A stretch of 64,000 bases of DNA from Desulfofundulus salinus (GCF_003627965.1 NZ_RBWE01000001.1:725214-789213), one strand, 5' to 3'. Shown: positions 17,260 to 26,401, counted from the stretch's first letter. Numbers and translations are program-made. Notes: generated by a model from the sequence alone, not told the origin.

Positions 17260-18498
17260 ATGCCCGTAATAGACCTGGCCCGGCTGCTCGTCAACCTGTC
17301 CCTGGCCCTGGATTTCTCCCGCCGGGGTTTAATGCGCCATCACCAGCGGGTGGCCCTGATAGCCCTGCGCCTGGGTGAAGCGGCGGGCATGTCGGGGGAT
17401 GAACGTTTTGACCTTTTTAAAGCGGCCATCATTCACGATGCCGGGGCGGTTACCTGGCCCGAAAAGGATGCCCTGGAAGTTTTCGACGTGCAGCAACCCT
17501 GGGAACACTGCCACCGGGGTTACCGGTTTATTTCCGATGTAGCTGTTTTATCGCCTGCCGCTGAAATTATCCTTTCCCACCACGACCGCTGGCAGGGAGG
17601 AAATCCTTCCGGGAATATAAAGGCCGGTATTCCCCTGGCAGCCCGGATTATTCATCTGGCTGACCGGCTGGACGTGTTACTGAACGACGGGGAGTACGTC
17701 CTGGATCAAAAAGAGTCCATTATCAGGCAGGTTCAGCTGCTTGCGGGAAAAGTTTTTGATCCCGACCTGGTGGATATTTTTATGCAGCTGGCCAGGGCGG
17801 AAAGCTTCTGGCTGGATATTACCGCTCCCTGCCTGACCGAAAACCTGCTGGAACTGGTGGGGGAGCACGCTTCCACCATTGACCTTGCCGATCTCATTTC
17901 CATAGCCCGCCTTTTTGCCCGGGTCATCGACGCCAAGAGCCCTTTCACCCACCGCCATTCCCGGGGGGTGGCTGCGGTGGCCCGCTACCTGGCCCGGCGC
18001 ATGGGGATGTCCGACGAGGATTGCCTGTTGATGGAGGTGGCGGGCCTGCTGCATGACCTGGGCAAGTTGACCGTCCCGGAGGATATTCTGGAGAAACCTG
18101 GGCGCTTAACCGAAAAGGAATTTAACCGTGTCAAGCAGCATACTTACTATACTTACTGGCTGCTCAAGCCCTTCGACAACCAACTGCCGATTGCCCGCTG
18201 GGCGGCCTTCCACCACGAAAAAATAAATGGCCAGGGATATCCTTTCCGGCTGTCCGGTTCCCAGTTGTGCCCGGGGGCCAGGATTATGGCGGTAAGTGAT
18301 ATCTTTACGGCCCTGAAGGAGGACCGCCCGTACCGGCCCGGCATGGCCTGGCCGGAGATAGAGCGTATTATTGCCCGGCAGGCCGGGCAGGGTATGCTGG
18401 ACGGGGATGTGGCGGGGGTGCTTATTGACAGCCGGGGAGAGTTGGAAGAAATATGGGGTGACCTGGTCACTGCCGGGGACCACTGTGCCCTGGGATAA
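17260..18498 (+). CDS. HD-GYP domain protein, tandem HD (c-di-GMP phosphodiesterase)
   Basis: About 412 residues with two HD-type halves. The first (HHQRVALIALRLGE, AAIIHDAGAVTW) keeps an HD pair but lacks a GYP motif. The second has HRHSRGVAAVARYLA, GLLHDLGKLTVPEDILEKPG and FHHEKINGQGYPF, the full HD-GYP signature, so hydrolysis of cyclic-di-GMP is expected. No transmembrane helix or receiver domain is seen, so it is cytosolic. ATG 17260 is preferred because GGGGGAGG lies eight bases before it; a longer frame to 17143 overlaps the leader hairpins. Its relation to the GEMM riboswitch at 30.7 kb is suggestive only. Confidence 0.85.
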   Translation: MPVIDLARLLVNLSLALDFSRRGLMRHHQRVALIALRLGEAAGMSGDERFDLFKAAIIHDAGAVTWPEKDALEVFDVQQPWEHCHRGYRFISDVAVLSPAAEIILSHHDRWQGGNPSGNIKAGIPLAARIIHLADRLDVLLNDGEYVLDQKESIIRQVQLLAGKVFDPDLVDIFMQLARAESFWLDITAPCLTENLLELVGEHASTIDLADLISIARLFARVIDAKSPFTHRHSRGVAAVARYLARRMGMSDEDCLLMEVAGLLHDLGKLTVPEDILEKPGRLTEKEFNRVKQHTYYTYWLLKPFDNQLPIARWAAFHHEKINGQGYPFRLSGSQLCPGARIMAVSDIFTALKEDRPYRPGMAWPEIERIIARQAGQGMLDGDVAGVLIDSRGELEEIWGDLVTAGDHCALG

Positions 18499-18583
18499 AA
18501 TGGGCGTGATAAACGCGGTAATTCTCAGGTGTTCTCAAGAAAATGGATAACCGGCCGGAGATTTTAAAAGGAAGGTGGAAATT

Positions 18584-19765
18584 ATGTCTTATCCTCCCCT
18601 GGCGGAGCTGGAAACCAGGGTAAAGCGTTTCCAGGAGGTTTTGCGTGCACAGGGCATGGATGGCGCCCTGCTCCTGCAGGGAGCGGATCTGGTTTATTTT
18701 TGCGGCACCACCCAGAACGCCCATCTTTATATCCCGGCCCGGGGGCGTGCCCTTTTCATGATCCGGCGGAGCAAAGAGCGCATTGATCCCGCCCTGGTGC
18801 CGGCGGAAGTGGTGCCCCTGCGCAGGCTGGAAGAGATTCCCCAACTGTTATCCGCCCGCGGCCTGGCGGTGCCCGGGGTGCTGGGCATGGAGCTGGACGT
18901 GCTGCCGGTTAACCTGTATCGCCGCTACGAAAAAATTTTTCCCGGCCGGATTATTGACTGCTCGCTCCAGATCAGGGAACTGCGGGCTGTGAAGTCGGCG
19001 TACGAGATCGGTCTTTTAAAAGAGTCTGCAGTCATGATGGACAATGTCTTTGCCCGGATTCCGGAAATGCTCCGGGAGGGAATGGACGAGCTTGAGCTGG
19101 CCGCCCGCTTGGAGGCGGCAGCCCGTTGTGCCGGCCATATGGGCCTGATCCGGGTGCGGGGATTTAACCAGGAGTTCTTCTGGGGATGCCTCCTGGCGGG
19201 GCCCAGCGGTGGGGTGCCCAGTTACTTTGACAGCCCCCTGGGCGGGCCCGGCCTTACGCCGGCTTTTCCCTTTGGTGTGGGCAGGCACCGCCTTGCTCCC
19301 GGCGAACCGGTGATGGTTGACTATGTGGGGGTAGTCAACGGCTACCAGGTGGACATGACCCGGGTTTTTGCCCTGGGGTACCTGCCTGAAGACCTGCTCA
19401 GGGCCCATGAGACGGCGGTAAACATCCAGAATGCCCTGGTGGCGGCGGCCCGGCCGGGAGTAACATGCGGGGAACTTTACGACCTGGCCCTGGAAATGGC
19501 TACCGGCGCCGGCCTGGCGGAACACTTCATGGGCTGCGGTGAGCAGGTGCGTTTTGTGGGCCACGGCATCGGCCTGGAATTGAACGAGTTGCCCGTGCTG
19601 GCCCGGGGGGCGAAGGATAAGCTGCGGGCGGGTATGGTGCTGGCTATAGAGCCCAAATTTATCTTTCCGGGCCGGGGGGCGGTGGGTATTGAGAATACCT
19701 TTGTGGTTGGGGAGGAGGGGTTGGAGAGGTTAACTACATTCCCGGATGAAGTGGTAATTGTTTAG
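18584..19765 (+). CDS. M24 family metallopeptidase (Xaa-Pro aminopeptidase-like)
   Basis: A 393-residue protein with the creatinase-like N-terminal domain (to about residue 130) and the pita-bread catalytic domain. Metal ligands are visible as Asp in MVDYVG, Asp in QVDMTR, His in VGHGIGLELNELP, Glu in AIEPKFIFPG and Glu in GIENTFVV, so the active site is complete. It should remove an N-terminal residue ahead of proline, or act on a related small molecule, in the cytosol. ATG 18584 has AAGGAAGGTGG upstream; an in-frame GTG at 18575 lies within that site. It is followed 21 bases later by the ferredoxin frame. Confidence 0.9.
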   Translation: MSYPPLAELETRVKRFQEVLRAQGMDGALLLQGADLVYFCGTTQNAHLYIPARGRALFMIRRSKERIDPALVPAEVVPLRRLEEIPQLLSARGLAVPGVLGMELDVLPVNLYRRYEKIFPGRIIDCSLQIRELRAVKSAYEIGLLKESAVMMDNVFARIPEMLREGMDELELAARLEAAARCAGHMGLIRVRGFNQEFFWGCLLAGPSGGVPSYFDSPLGGPGLTPAFPFGVGRHRLAPGEPVMVDYVGVVNGYQVDMTRVFALGYLPEDLLRAHETAVNIQNALVAAARPGVTCGELYDLALEMATGAGLAEHFMGCGEQVRFVGHGIGLELNELPVLARGAKDKLRAGMVLAIEPKFIFPGRGAVGIENTFVVGEEGLERLTTFPDEVVIV

Positions 19766-19786
19766 TTTGTCTTACATTGACTGTTT

Positions 19787-20335
19787 TTGCAATTTATTGC
19801 TACTTTTTTATTGGAGCCCGCTGGAAATTCCAGTTTTAAGGAAATTCTGGTCCGTTTCGAACGCTGCCTGGGCTGTCGTTCCTGCCAGCTGGCCTGTGCC
19901 GTGGCCCACTCCGGTGCCGGCAGCCTCCTGGGCGCCGTGTTGAACGGTGAAAGGCCCCGCGCCCGCATTTTCATCCACCAGGCGGGCGGGTACAGAGCCC
20001 CCCTGAACTGCCGCCACTGCCAGGACGCTCCCTGCATCGACGCCTGCATTGCCGGAGCCATGTACAGGAAGGATGACGGTACCGTGACCAATGTGGGCGG
20101 CGAGCAGCAGTGTACCGCCTGCTGGATGTGCGTCATGGTCTGCCCGTACGGTGTGATCCGTAGCAATGCTGAGGGCACCATGGCCCTGAAGTGCGACCGG
20201 GAGTGCCGGGGCGAAAAAGAGGTGCCGGCCTGTGTCCGGGCCTGCCCCACCGGGGCTCTGGTCTACGACGAGGTGGACGACTACAGTGATAAGCGGCGTC
20301 TGGATGTCCTGAACCGCGCTTTGAGCAATCTATAG
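19787..20335 (+). CDS. CooF/HycB-like polyferredoxin subunit
   Basis: Four ferredoxin-type clusters: CLGCRSCQLAC near residue 27, CRHCQDAPCIDAC, CTACWMCVMVCPYG and a last set with CDRECRGEKEVPACVRACPTG. This is the layout of four-cluster electron-transfer subunits such as CooF, HycB or DmsB. It would carry electrons in the cytoplasm between an oxidoreductase and a partner. The start is uncertain: relatives begin near KEILVRFERCLGC, yet no ATG/GTG/TTG with an RBS sits there; TTG 19787 and TTG 19811 are the only upstream options and neither has a ribosome site. The nearby siroheme gene is a likely partner, though a strong hairpin lies between. Confidence 0.8.
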   Translation: MQFIATFLLEPAGNSSFKEILVRFERCLGCRSCQLACAVAHSGAGSLLGAVLNGERPRARIFIHQAGGYRAPLNCRHCQDAPCIDACIAGAMYRKDDGTVTNVGGEQQCTACWMCVMVCPYGVIRSNAEGTMALKCDRECRGEKEVPACVRACPTGALVYDEVDDYSDKRRLDVLNRALSNL

Positions 20336-20365
20336 CTCCCAGTATGTGGAGCGGGGCTCTGTCGC

Positions 20366-20407
20366 CTTTAAAGCCGGGCCCGGTTTAGCACCGGCCCGGC
20401 TTTAAAG
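20366..20407. terminator. Perfect 15-bp hairpin after the polyferredoxin gene
   Basis: CTTTAAAGCCGGGCC (20366-20380) is perfectly complementary to GGCCCGGCTTTAAAG (20393-20407), with a 12-base loop. It lies 31 bases after the polyferredoxin stop. The tract after it is CTTTAAAT without a clean T run, so termination or 3-prime stabilisation are both possible. Confidence 0.65.
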
Positions 20408-20435
20408 CTTTAAATATCAATCAGGGTGGGGCAAC

Positions 20436-20482
20436 CTTATTAGTAATAAGAAAAAATATTATTTCTAAGAAGGAATATTCCT
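20436..20482 (+). promoter_or_regulatory. Two perfect palindromes upstream of the siroheme gene (candidate operators)
   Basis: CTTATTA-G-TAATAAG (20436-20450) and AGGAATATTCCT (20471-20482) are perfect dyads in an AT-rich stretch about 110-160 bases before the siroheme-protein start. Their placement fits binding sites for a dimeric repressor or activator. The regulator cannot be named from the sequence. Confidence 0.35.
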
Positions 20483-20593
20483 GGCTCTGGCAAATATCAT
20501 TAATCAGGTACCCGCTGGACAAAAAGGAGCAGGTTGTGGCGGGTATGACAGCAGTATTCAATCAATTGATAAAAAGGAGGTTGTGTTCCCCCA

Positions 20594-21301
20594 ATGGGTG
20601 AAGGGTATTTCAAGCAGAGAAACGGCTTGATTGCTGTGGACATCATGGCCGCTTGCGGCGTGATGACTCCGGAACAATGGGCTGGCCTGGGCCAGGCAGC
20701 CCGGGAAAATAATGTGTTCCGGCTGAAGATGACCGCCCGCCAGACGGTGGTAGTTTTGCTGCCGGAGGAAAATGTGGAGAAGCTGGTGGCCGCCCTGGAG
20801 CCGCTCGGTTTGCAGGTGGCCCCCTTCGGCAAGGTGGTGCGACCGGTGAAAGCCTGCCCGGGAAACGAGTCCCTGTGCCCGCGGGCCATTGCCGATGCCC
20901 TGGGCCTGGGAATCGCGATCCAGGAAAAGTACGTGGGGCAGGAGGTGCCCAAGGATTTTAAAATTGCCGTGGCGGGGTGTGCCCGGGGCTGCACGGACCC
21001 CCAGTGCGCCGATTTTGGTGCTCGGGCTTCGGGTCAAGACCGGTTTGACGTTTTCATCGGCGGACGGGGAGGTACGGTTAAACCGGTTCACGGCATTGCC
21101 ATTGCGCGCAAAGTAACTGCTGAACAGGTGCTGGGGCTGCTGGATTTTGTACTGGAACGCTACCGCAGTCTGGCCCAGCCCTACGAGCGCCTCTGTCAAA
21201 CCCTGGCCCGGGCCGGGGAGGGGCAGTTCCAGCCGCCCGCAGAACTTCTGGCATCGCCGGGGGAAGAGGCGTCTGAATTTGCCAGGTTTTTGCAAGGTTA
21301 G
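20594..21301 (+). CDS. Small siroheme/4Fe-4S sulfite-nitrite reductase-like protein
   Basis: 235 residues with a ferredoxin-like half-domain (VFRLKMTARQTVVVLLPEENV) followed by the siroheme-[4Fe-4S] ligand pattern: C88 and C95 in KACPGNESLCPRA, then C129 and C133 in VAGCARGCTDPQC. Length and pattern match the small, single-repeat assimilatory-type sulfite reductase or NirB-like proteins of anaerobes. It probably reduces sulfite, nitrite or another small oxyanion in the cytosol, or binds it as a sensor. ATG 20594 follows AAAGGAGG at eleven bases. An unusual Cys-rich gene follows 19 bases on, then a globin half and a chemoreceptor. Confidence 0.85.
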   Translation: MGEGYFKQRNGLIAVDIMAACGVMTPEQWAGLGQAARENNVFRLKMTARQTVVVLLPEENVEKLVAALEPLGLQVAPFGKVVRPVKACPGNESLCPRAIADALGLGIAIQEKYVGQEVPKDFKIAVAGCARGCTDPQCADFGARASGQDRFDVFIGGRGGTVKPVHGIAIARKVTAEQVLGLLDFVLERYRSLAQPYERLCQTLARAGEGQFQPPAELLASPGEEASEFARFLQG

Positions 21302-21320
21302 GGGAGGTGGTAATTGAAAG

Positions 21321-21776
21321 ATGGCCACGGTTAGAGTTGAAGAGATAAATTTAGCAGCTTTAGAAGCGCAATTGGACAGGATCTGTCAAGGCTGTGATTT
21401 ATATAATTCCGCCGGTTGCAAGGAGTCCCAGTGTCTGGTGGGGTTCGCCCGTAAGGTTTTAAGCTTTGCCGCCCAGAAGAAGCTCCTGGATATTCCCGGG
21501 GCGAGCAAGCTTCTTCCCACCCAGGACTTTAAACCCTACTACCCGGAACAGGTGGCCGGGGCCATTGCTGAAACCTGCCGCCAGTGCCGGCAGTGCCGCG
21601 ATAACCATTCCCCCGACTGCGTTATTGCCCTGGTGCGTTCGGCCCTTGAAAGCGCCCTGCTGCAGGAAACCATCGACTACCCGGGCAGCGTCTTCCTTTA
21701 CCTGGCCCGGATCAAGGAGCAGCACCCCCAGTTGGCCGCCCTTTTAGCCCGGGAGCTGCAGAAGGGCAGGACCTGA
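21321..21776 (+). CDS. Conserved-looking Cys-rich protein, function unknown
   Basis: A 151-residue protein that is not recognised. It carries eight cysteines in two mirrored four-Cys sets: C22-x2-C25-x7-C33-x4-C38 near the N-terminus and C86-x2-C89-x2-C92-x7-C100 in the middle. The spacing suggests two metal or Fe-S sites, with a helical C-terminus (EQHPQLAALLARELQKG). GGGGAGGTGG precedes the start, 19 bases after the siroheme gene, so they are co-translated. A partner or electron donor for the siroheme protein is a reasonable inference. Nothing suggests membrane association. Confidence 0.75.
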   Translation: MATVRVEEINLAALEAQLDRICQGCDLYNSAGCKESQCLVGFARKVLSFAAQKKLLDIPGASKLLPTQDFKPYYPEQVAGAIAETCRQCRQCRDNHSPDCVIALVRSALESALLQETIDYPGSVFLYLARIKEQHPQLAALLARELQKGRT

Positions 21777-21804
21777 AAAGTTACGTAAAAGCGAGGAATA
21801 GCCT

Positions 21805-22071
21805 ATGAATGTAATGGCTGATCATGAAAAATCACGGCAAACCCAGGTACAATACCTGGCCATCTCACCGGAAGACCTGGGGATTATGGCCGGGTACCGG
21901 GATCTGTTTGTTAGAGAAGCCGACAGGGTAGTGGATTATTTCTACAGCCATATTTTGCAGTTTCCCCACCTGAAAGAAATTATCGAGAGGCACAGCAATG
22001 TAGACAGGCTGATCCAGAAGAACAGGGAAGCTATTATGAAGATGCAGAAGATCAACGATGATAATCTATAG
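21805..22071 (+). CDS. N-terminal half of a protoglobin / globin-coupled sensor domain
   Basis: 88 residues. ISPEDLGIMAGYRDLFVREADRVVDYFYSHILQFPHLKEIIERHSNVDRLIQK resembles the first helices of HemAT-type protoglobin domains, which normally need about 150-190 residues for haem binding. The frame stops soon after (KINDDNL), before the region that would hold the proximal His helix. The next gene starts 11 bases later and encodes membrane and HAMP segments of a chemoreceptor. It may be the stub of a sensor once fused to the receptor, or a small helical protein reused on its own. GCGAGGAAT precedes the ATG weakly. Confidence 0.6.
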   Translation: MNVMADHEKSRQTQVQYLAISPEDLGIMAGYRDLFVREADRVVDYFYSHILQFPHLKEIIERHSNVDRLIQKNREAIMKMQKINDDNL

Positions 22072-22082
22072 GGGGGCTTGCC

Positions 22083-22412
22083 ATGGGATTGCAAAGTGAG
22101 GTGTTGTGCCGCCTGGCCGCGAGGGGCAGTTTGTTCCGGGTGTTGTTTCTTTCCATGATTGTGATGGGATTGCTTATCGGGGCGGTTTTCCCTTTTTTTA
22201 TGGTAGCCCTGGGATTGCCCTCCGGAATGGTATTCCGGCCGTCGTTTTTTGGAGCCTGTGTACTGGCGGGGCTGCTCGTCGGAGAGATCAACTACCTGCT
22301 GGCTCGTTTCGTACTGGCCATTCCTTTAAAAAACCTGGCCGGGATGGCTGAACGGGTGGCCAGCGGTGATTTGAAAGACGGGGGCGACCTTTTTTGCAGC
22401 CGGGAATTATAA
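22083..22412 (+). CDS. Membrane/HAMP part of a split chemoreceptor
   Basis: 109 residues with two transmembrane helices ([19 protein letters not shown]; about 45-70), then a HAMP beginning ([22 protein letters not shown]), then an abrupt stop. Adding one T to the T6 run at 22390-22395 would continue the frame into the signalling domain of the next CDS, giving a normal two-helix HAMP-MCP protein without a periplasmic sensor. ATG 22083 follows GGGGGG. It either encodes a truncated membrane stub or reflects a frameshift or sequencing error. A protoglobin-like half lies just upstream. Confidence 0.7.
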   Translation: MGLQSEVLCRLAARGSLFRVLFLSMIVMGLLIGAVFPFFMVALGLPSGMVFRPSFFGACVLAGLLVGEINYLLARFVLAIPLKNLAGMAERVASGDLKDGGDLFCSREL

Positions 22413-22423
22413 GGCGGGGTGAC

Positions 22424-23293
22424 ATGGTGGAAAAAGACGCAATTGGCCAACTAATCGGTTCGTTTGAACAAATGCGCCGAAACTTGGCCCACCTGATCGG
22501 CGAAGTTGCGGAAGAGGCCAGGAAGGCATCGGAGCTGGCCGAGCAGCTTTCCAGCGCCACGGATCAGATCTCCCAGGGGGCTACAGAAACGGCCAGCGCG
22601 GCGGTTCAGATTTCCGCCAGCGTGGAGGAAGTGGCCGGGCGGGCGGAAACGGTGGCCCGAACGGCCGGCCGGGCCGCTTCCCTGGCCGAAGACGGCGGCC
22701 GGAAGATGGATGAGGTTAGCCGCCAGATCCGTACCATGCATGATACCACACGCCAGGCGGTGGAACGGGTGGAGCGTTTTGCCCGGATGTCCGAGCAGAT
22801 CGGGGAAATACTGGGCATTATCAGCAGCATTGCCGACCAGACCAACCTGCTGGCGTTGAACGCGGCCATTGAAGCCGCCCGGGCCGGGGAACACGGCCGG
22901 GGCTTTGCCGTGGTGGCCGAAGAGGTGCGCAAGCTGGCGGAGAGATCGGCCTCTTCAGCCGAGGAAATAGGCAACCTGGTGTCAGCCATCCGGGAAGAGA
23001 TCAGCGAGGTCACTGCCCTGATGGAAGGATCGGCCCGGGAGGCGGACCGGGGCCTGGCGGTGGTTGAGGAGGCCGGCACCGCCTTTAAGGAAATTTTAAG
23101 TGCGGTGCAGGAAGTGGATTCCCAGGTGGCCGATGTAGCGACGGCTTCCCGGCAGGTGTCGGAGGCGGTACAAAATATCGCCGCCTCCACCGAAGAGCAA
23201 AGCGCCCTGCTGCAGGAAACCGCCAGCAGCATTGCCACCCTTTCCAGCATGGCCGAGAAGTTAAAGGCTATGGCTGCCCGGTTTACGGTTTAA
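22424..23293 (+). CDS. Chemoreceptor cytoplasmic signalling domain (3-prime part of split gene)
   Basis: About 289 residues. It starts with the end of a HAMP ([17 protein letters not shown]) and has the full MCP hairpin, including the conserved tip [40 protein letters not shown]. CheA/CheW binding should therefore be intact. An ATG at 22424 with AAGGCGGGG six bases before could allow independent translation as a soluble protein. The same frame extends upstream to join the membrane part if one T is added at 22390-22395. Its 3-prime end overlaps the convergent FtsA-like gene by 33 bases. Confidence 0.85.
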   Translation: MVEKDAIGQLIGSFEQMRRNLAHLIGEVAEEARKASELAEQLSSATDQISQGATETASAAVQISASVEEVAGRAETVARTAGRAASLAEDGGRKMDEVSRQIRTMHDTTRQAVERVERFARMSEQIGEILGIISSIADQTNLLALNAAIEAARAGEHGRGFAVVAEEVRKLAERSASSAEEIGNLVSAIREEISEVTALMEGSAREADRGLAVVEEAGTAFKEILSAVQEVDSQVADVATASRQVSEAVQNIAASTEEQSALLQETASSIATLSSMAEKLKAMAARFTV

Positions 23294-25390
23294 AACGCCG
23301 ATTTCAATGATATCCCCGTCGTGCAACTCGTCGGTAAAGGATGCTTCTTTGCCGTTGAGGGTGAGGCGGATGGGCGGCTTAAGCTCGCTGGGATCCAGGT
23401 CAATGTAATTGAAGATGTCGATGAAAATATAACTGGAACGCCCCGTCAGGTTGACGGTAGATCCGTTTACCGTGACGGTGATGCCCTGGGTGATTCCGGG
23501 GCTGAGTGTACCTCCGGGTATTCCCTGGTTTTCGGGAAATATCTCTGTGGCATCCTGGTGTTTCCAGAGCTCCTCAGCGACCGGGGCCTTTTGCCCTGCC
23601 GGCTGACTGCGGCCTTTCCCATCCCTGGGCCGGTAGTCCACCCTGTCCCCATCGTGCAGGCGGTAGGCCGGTGGGGCAACCTGGTCGTTCACCAGCACCT
23701 CCCACGCCCCCAGTTCCGCCAGAGGAACGGCCAGGTATTCTGCCAGCCACTCAAAAAGGGGTTTTACGGCGCAGATTTCCACTTCACCATCCAGGGGGAT
23801 TTCCCGGGATGGTTCGGCGACCTGCCCGTTGATTAAACAAAGGGCCGCTGTTTCCACTGGCCTCCCGTTGGCGTGAACGGTGATGGTGCCCGGGGGTGGC
23901 AGAAGGTCGGCTACTGTGGCCCGGGCATCTTCACCATTCACTGCCGGGTGGACCACAATCCGGTCTCCGTGGGCCACCCTGGTTTGCATGTTGGCTTCCC
24001 GGTCATTCACCAGAATCCTGGCCGGTTGGGAGAGCCCTCCGTAAATGACCTGGCGCTTGCCGTTTAAGGTAAAGGCCAGGTTTTTCCCGTTTTGCCCGAT
24101 CAGCAGGCGGGGGTTAAAGCCGGTTAAAGCCAGCACATTCCCCACGGTAAATTCCCGGGCGTTGAAGAGCCGGTGTTCCACCCCGTTCACCATGATGTGG
24201 ATAAAATCATGGCCCAGTTTGCGTAAAGCAACCAGGGCAATGCCCGCTACCGTCACCCCTTCCGGCCCGGGAATTTGATCCTTACCCTCCACCATGAGTA
24301 CCTGTCCCAGGCTGCGCCGGTCCCGCAGGACCACCCGGTTTTTGTCCAGCTCCAGATGCCGGGCAATCTTTTCCGTCAAGCCGGGAACCTGCCCGCCGCC
24401 TCCTACGCAAAATACCGAACGGGGTGGTCGCCCCCCGTTTTGGGCCAGGATTTGGGTGCTGATTTCCCGGGCCAATCTTTCCAGTGCCGGGTCGATGCGG
24501 GCCAGCAGGTCCTGGCAGGAGATGGTATTTTCCATGCCCACGATGTCCGTGTAACGTATATCCTCGCCCCGGACCAGCTCCCTTTTCATGCGCTCGGCGG
24601 TGTCAAAATCAACCAGGCAGGTCTGGACAATTTCCTCGGTAATTTCGTCTCCAGCCACGGGGACCATGCCGTAGGCGGTGATGGCACCGTCCCTGGTGAT
24701 GGCAATATCGGAGGTGCCGGCGCCGATATCCACCAGGGCCAGGTTTAAAAGGCGGTAGTTTTCGGGAATGGCTGCTTCGATGGCGGCAATGGGTTCCAGG
24801 GTGAGGCTTAAAGGCTCCAGTTCCACCCTCTGGAGCACGGCGTAGAGGCTGTTGACCACCGAGCCGGGCAAAAAAGTGGCCAGCACATCGGCTCCAATGG
24901 TTTTGCCCCGGTGGCCCACCAGGCTGGAAATGGGGTAGCCGTCCAGGTAATAAGAAACGATGCTGTAACCTACGCACGTGAAATCCTGTCCGTTGGGCGG
25001 CGGTTCGGCTGCCAGTTCCCGGTGGGCCTGCTGGATGGCTGCCAGTTCCAGGGCGTTCACTTCAGGCCAGTCAATTTCCTGGCCGCTGGTTTCCTGCTCA
25101 ATGTGGCAGGACCGGGTAATCAGGGAGCGGCCTGCGGCGGCAATGGCCACATGTCGCAAGGGGAAGCCCAGTTCTCCTTCCAAATCTTTTTTGACCGCCC
25201 GTACCGCTTCCGCCACTCCCGGAATGTCGTGGATCTGCCCGTCCAGCATGGTTCGCCGGCGGTGTTCCACCAGCCGCTGCGCCGCCAGCCTTAACCGGCC
25301 GTCTTCGGGGACGGCTACCAGTCCGATTACCGTACGGGTGCCGATATCCAGGGCAAAGATGGTATTTTCAGGAGATACTTTTAAAGCCAT
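23261..25390 (-). CDS. FtsA-like actin-fold ATPase with C-terminal beta-grasp-like repeats
   Basis: A 709-residue protein. Residues 1 to about 400 are FtsA/actin-like: phosphate-1 [13 protein letters not shown], phosphate-2 [15 protein letters not shown] and adenosine motif [17 protein letters not shown]. The remaining ~300 residues are absent from classical FtsA (about 420 residues). They contain repeated units ending in DG-D/R-x-V/I-x-I turns: [30 protein letters not shown], each after a TVxVNG or TLNGK strand, suggesting tandem beta-grasp (ubiquitin-like) modules. No clear C-terminal amphipathic FtsA helix is seen. A cytoskeletal or pilus/envelope assembly role is plausible. ATG 25390 follows GGGAAGG. 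Confidence 0.8.
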   Translation of the reverse strand: MALKVSPENTIFALDIGTRTVIGLVAVPEDGRLRLAAQRLVEHRRRTMLDGQIHDIPGVAEAVRAVKKDLEGELGFPLRHVAIAAAGRSLITRSCHIEQETSGQEIDWPEVNALELAAIQQAHRELAAEPPPNGQDFTCVGYSIVSYYLDGYPISSLVGHRGKTIGADVLATFLPGSVVNSLYAVLQRVELEPLSLTLEPIAAIEAAIPENYRLLNLALVDIGAGTSDIAITRDGAITAYGMVPVAGDEITEEIVQTCLVDFDTAERMKRELVRGEDIRYTDIVGMENTISCQDLLARIDPALERLAREISTQILAQNGGRPPRSVFCVGGGGQVPGLTEKIARHLELDKNRVVLRDRRSLGQVLMVEGKDQIPGPEGVTVAGIALVALRKLGHDFIHIMVNGVEHRLFNAREFTVGNVLALTGFNPRLLIGQNGKNLAFTLNGKRQVIYGGLSQPARILVNDREANMQTRVAHGDRIVVHPAVNGEDARATVADLLPPPGTITVHANGRPVETAALCLINGQVAEPSREIPLDGEVEICAVKPLFEWLAEYLAVPLAELGAWEVLVNDQVAPPAYRLHDGDRVDYRPRDGKGRSQPAGQKAPVAEELWKHQDATEIFPENQGIPGGTLSPGITQGITVTVNGSTVNLTGRSSYIFIDIFNYIDLDPSELKPPIRLTLNGKEASFTDELHDGDIIEIGVLNRKPGSHSL

Positions 25391-25617
25391 GCCACATACC
25401 TTCCCGTTCAGTTCGCCAATAGGGTGTCGATGTAAACATCTGCCAAAAGGCTGTTATGTTTAGTTATTCTACCTGATCAGAAATGGATCCTGCCTTAGGG
25501 CATGTGTTATTTGTTACGGCTGTTGGTGCCTGCGGGGCAGGAGATCATAAACTTTAGTGCAAAGTTAAAGGGTAGAGGCTTCGATATTTCAAGATTTTGG
25601 GGATTTGGTGATGGTGA

Positions 25618-26385
25618 GTGGCGATCCATGCTGATGGTTTTTTTCTGGATCGGGTATGGCGTACGGCTGCCGGCAATGAAGGGCAGCCGGTCACCATACT
25701 CGAGGACATTACAGCCCACTTTCCCGGGGGTACCATCACGGCCCTGGTGGGGCCGTCGGGTTCGGGTAAAAGTTCCCTGCTGCGTCTTTTAAACCGTCTG
25801 GATGAACCCAGCCGGGGCAGGCTTTACTGGCAGGGCAAGCCCCTGGAAGGGTATCCCGTGCGGGAACTGCGGCGTCAGGTGGGCATGTTGTTTCAAACCC
25901 CGGTCCTTTTTCCCGGTACCGTAGAAGAAAACCTCCTTTACGGTCCCCGGGTTACCCGCTCGGCCCCGCGCGTAGAGCCGGCAGAGTTGCTGGAACAGGT
26001 CGGGCTGGACGGCACGTTTTTGCGGCGGGACGTGAGCAGCCTTTCCGGTGGCCAGGCCCAGCGGGTTGCCCTGGCCCGGGTGCTGGCCAACCGGCCGGCG
26101 GCCCTTTTGCTGGACGAACCCACTTCAGCCCTGGATCCCGGGGCCCGGGATGAGATAGAAGCGTTGATCACGCGGCTGCAGCGGGAAAATGACCTCACCG
26201 TGGTGTGGGTAACCCACGATGCCGCCCAGGCCCTGCGGGTAGCCCGGGTGCTGGCCGTCATACAAAAGGGGCGCCTTACGGCCTGCGGTCCGAAGGAGGA
26301 TTTCATGCGCGGCGATGTCGATCCCTGGGTGCGCCAGTTCTTCCAGGAGGGCAGGCACACCCCGCAAAGGTGCTGCCGGCCCTGA
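25618..26385 (+). CDS. ABC transporter ATP-binding protein (FetA/YbbL-like)
   Basis: A 255-residue ATPase with Walker A GPSGSGKSSLLRLL, signature LSGGQAQRVALARVLA, Walker B ALLLDEPTSALD and the H-loop VWVTHDAAQA. The partner directly downstream is a UPF0014 permease, so the pair matches FetAB (metal or iron-related export) in Escherichia coli. The start is a GTG at 25618; its ribosome site is weak, and an alternative start could lie slightly downstream. The intergenic region before it (25391-25617) holds a CTGC-GGGG-CAG hairpin and no clear promoter. The substrate is not known. Confidence 0.85.
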   Translation: MAIHADGFFLDRVWRTAAGNEGQPVTILEDITAHFPGGTITALVGPSGSGKSSLLRLLNRLDEPSRGRLYWQGKPLEGYPVRELRRQVGMLFQTPVLFPGTVEENLLYGPRVTRSAPRVEPAELLEQVGLDGTFLRRDVSSLSGGQAQRVALARVLANRPAALLLDEPTSALDPGARDEIEALITRLQRENDLTVVWVTHDAAQALRVARVLAVIQKGRLTACGPKEDFMRGDVDPWVRQFFQEGRHTPQRCCRP

Positions 26386-26401
26386 AAAGAGGTGAAATCC
26401 C

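Noticed and set aside
22606..23250. Ser/Ala-rich 214-residue antisense frame over the MCP domain
   Set aside because: A typical mirror of coiled-coil codons; no start signal.
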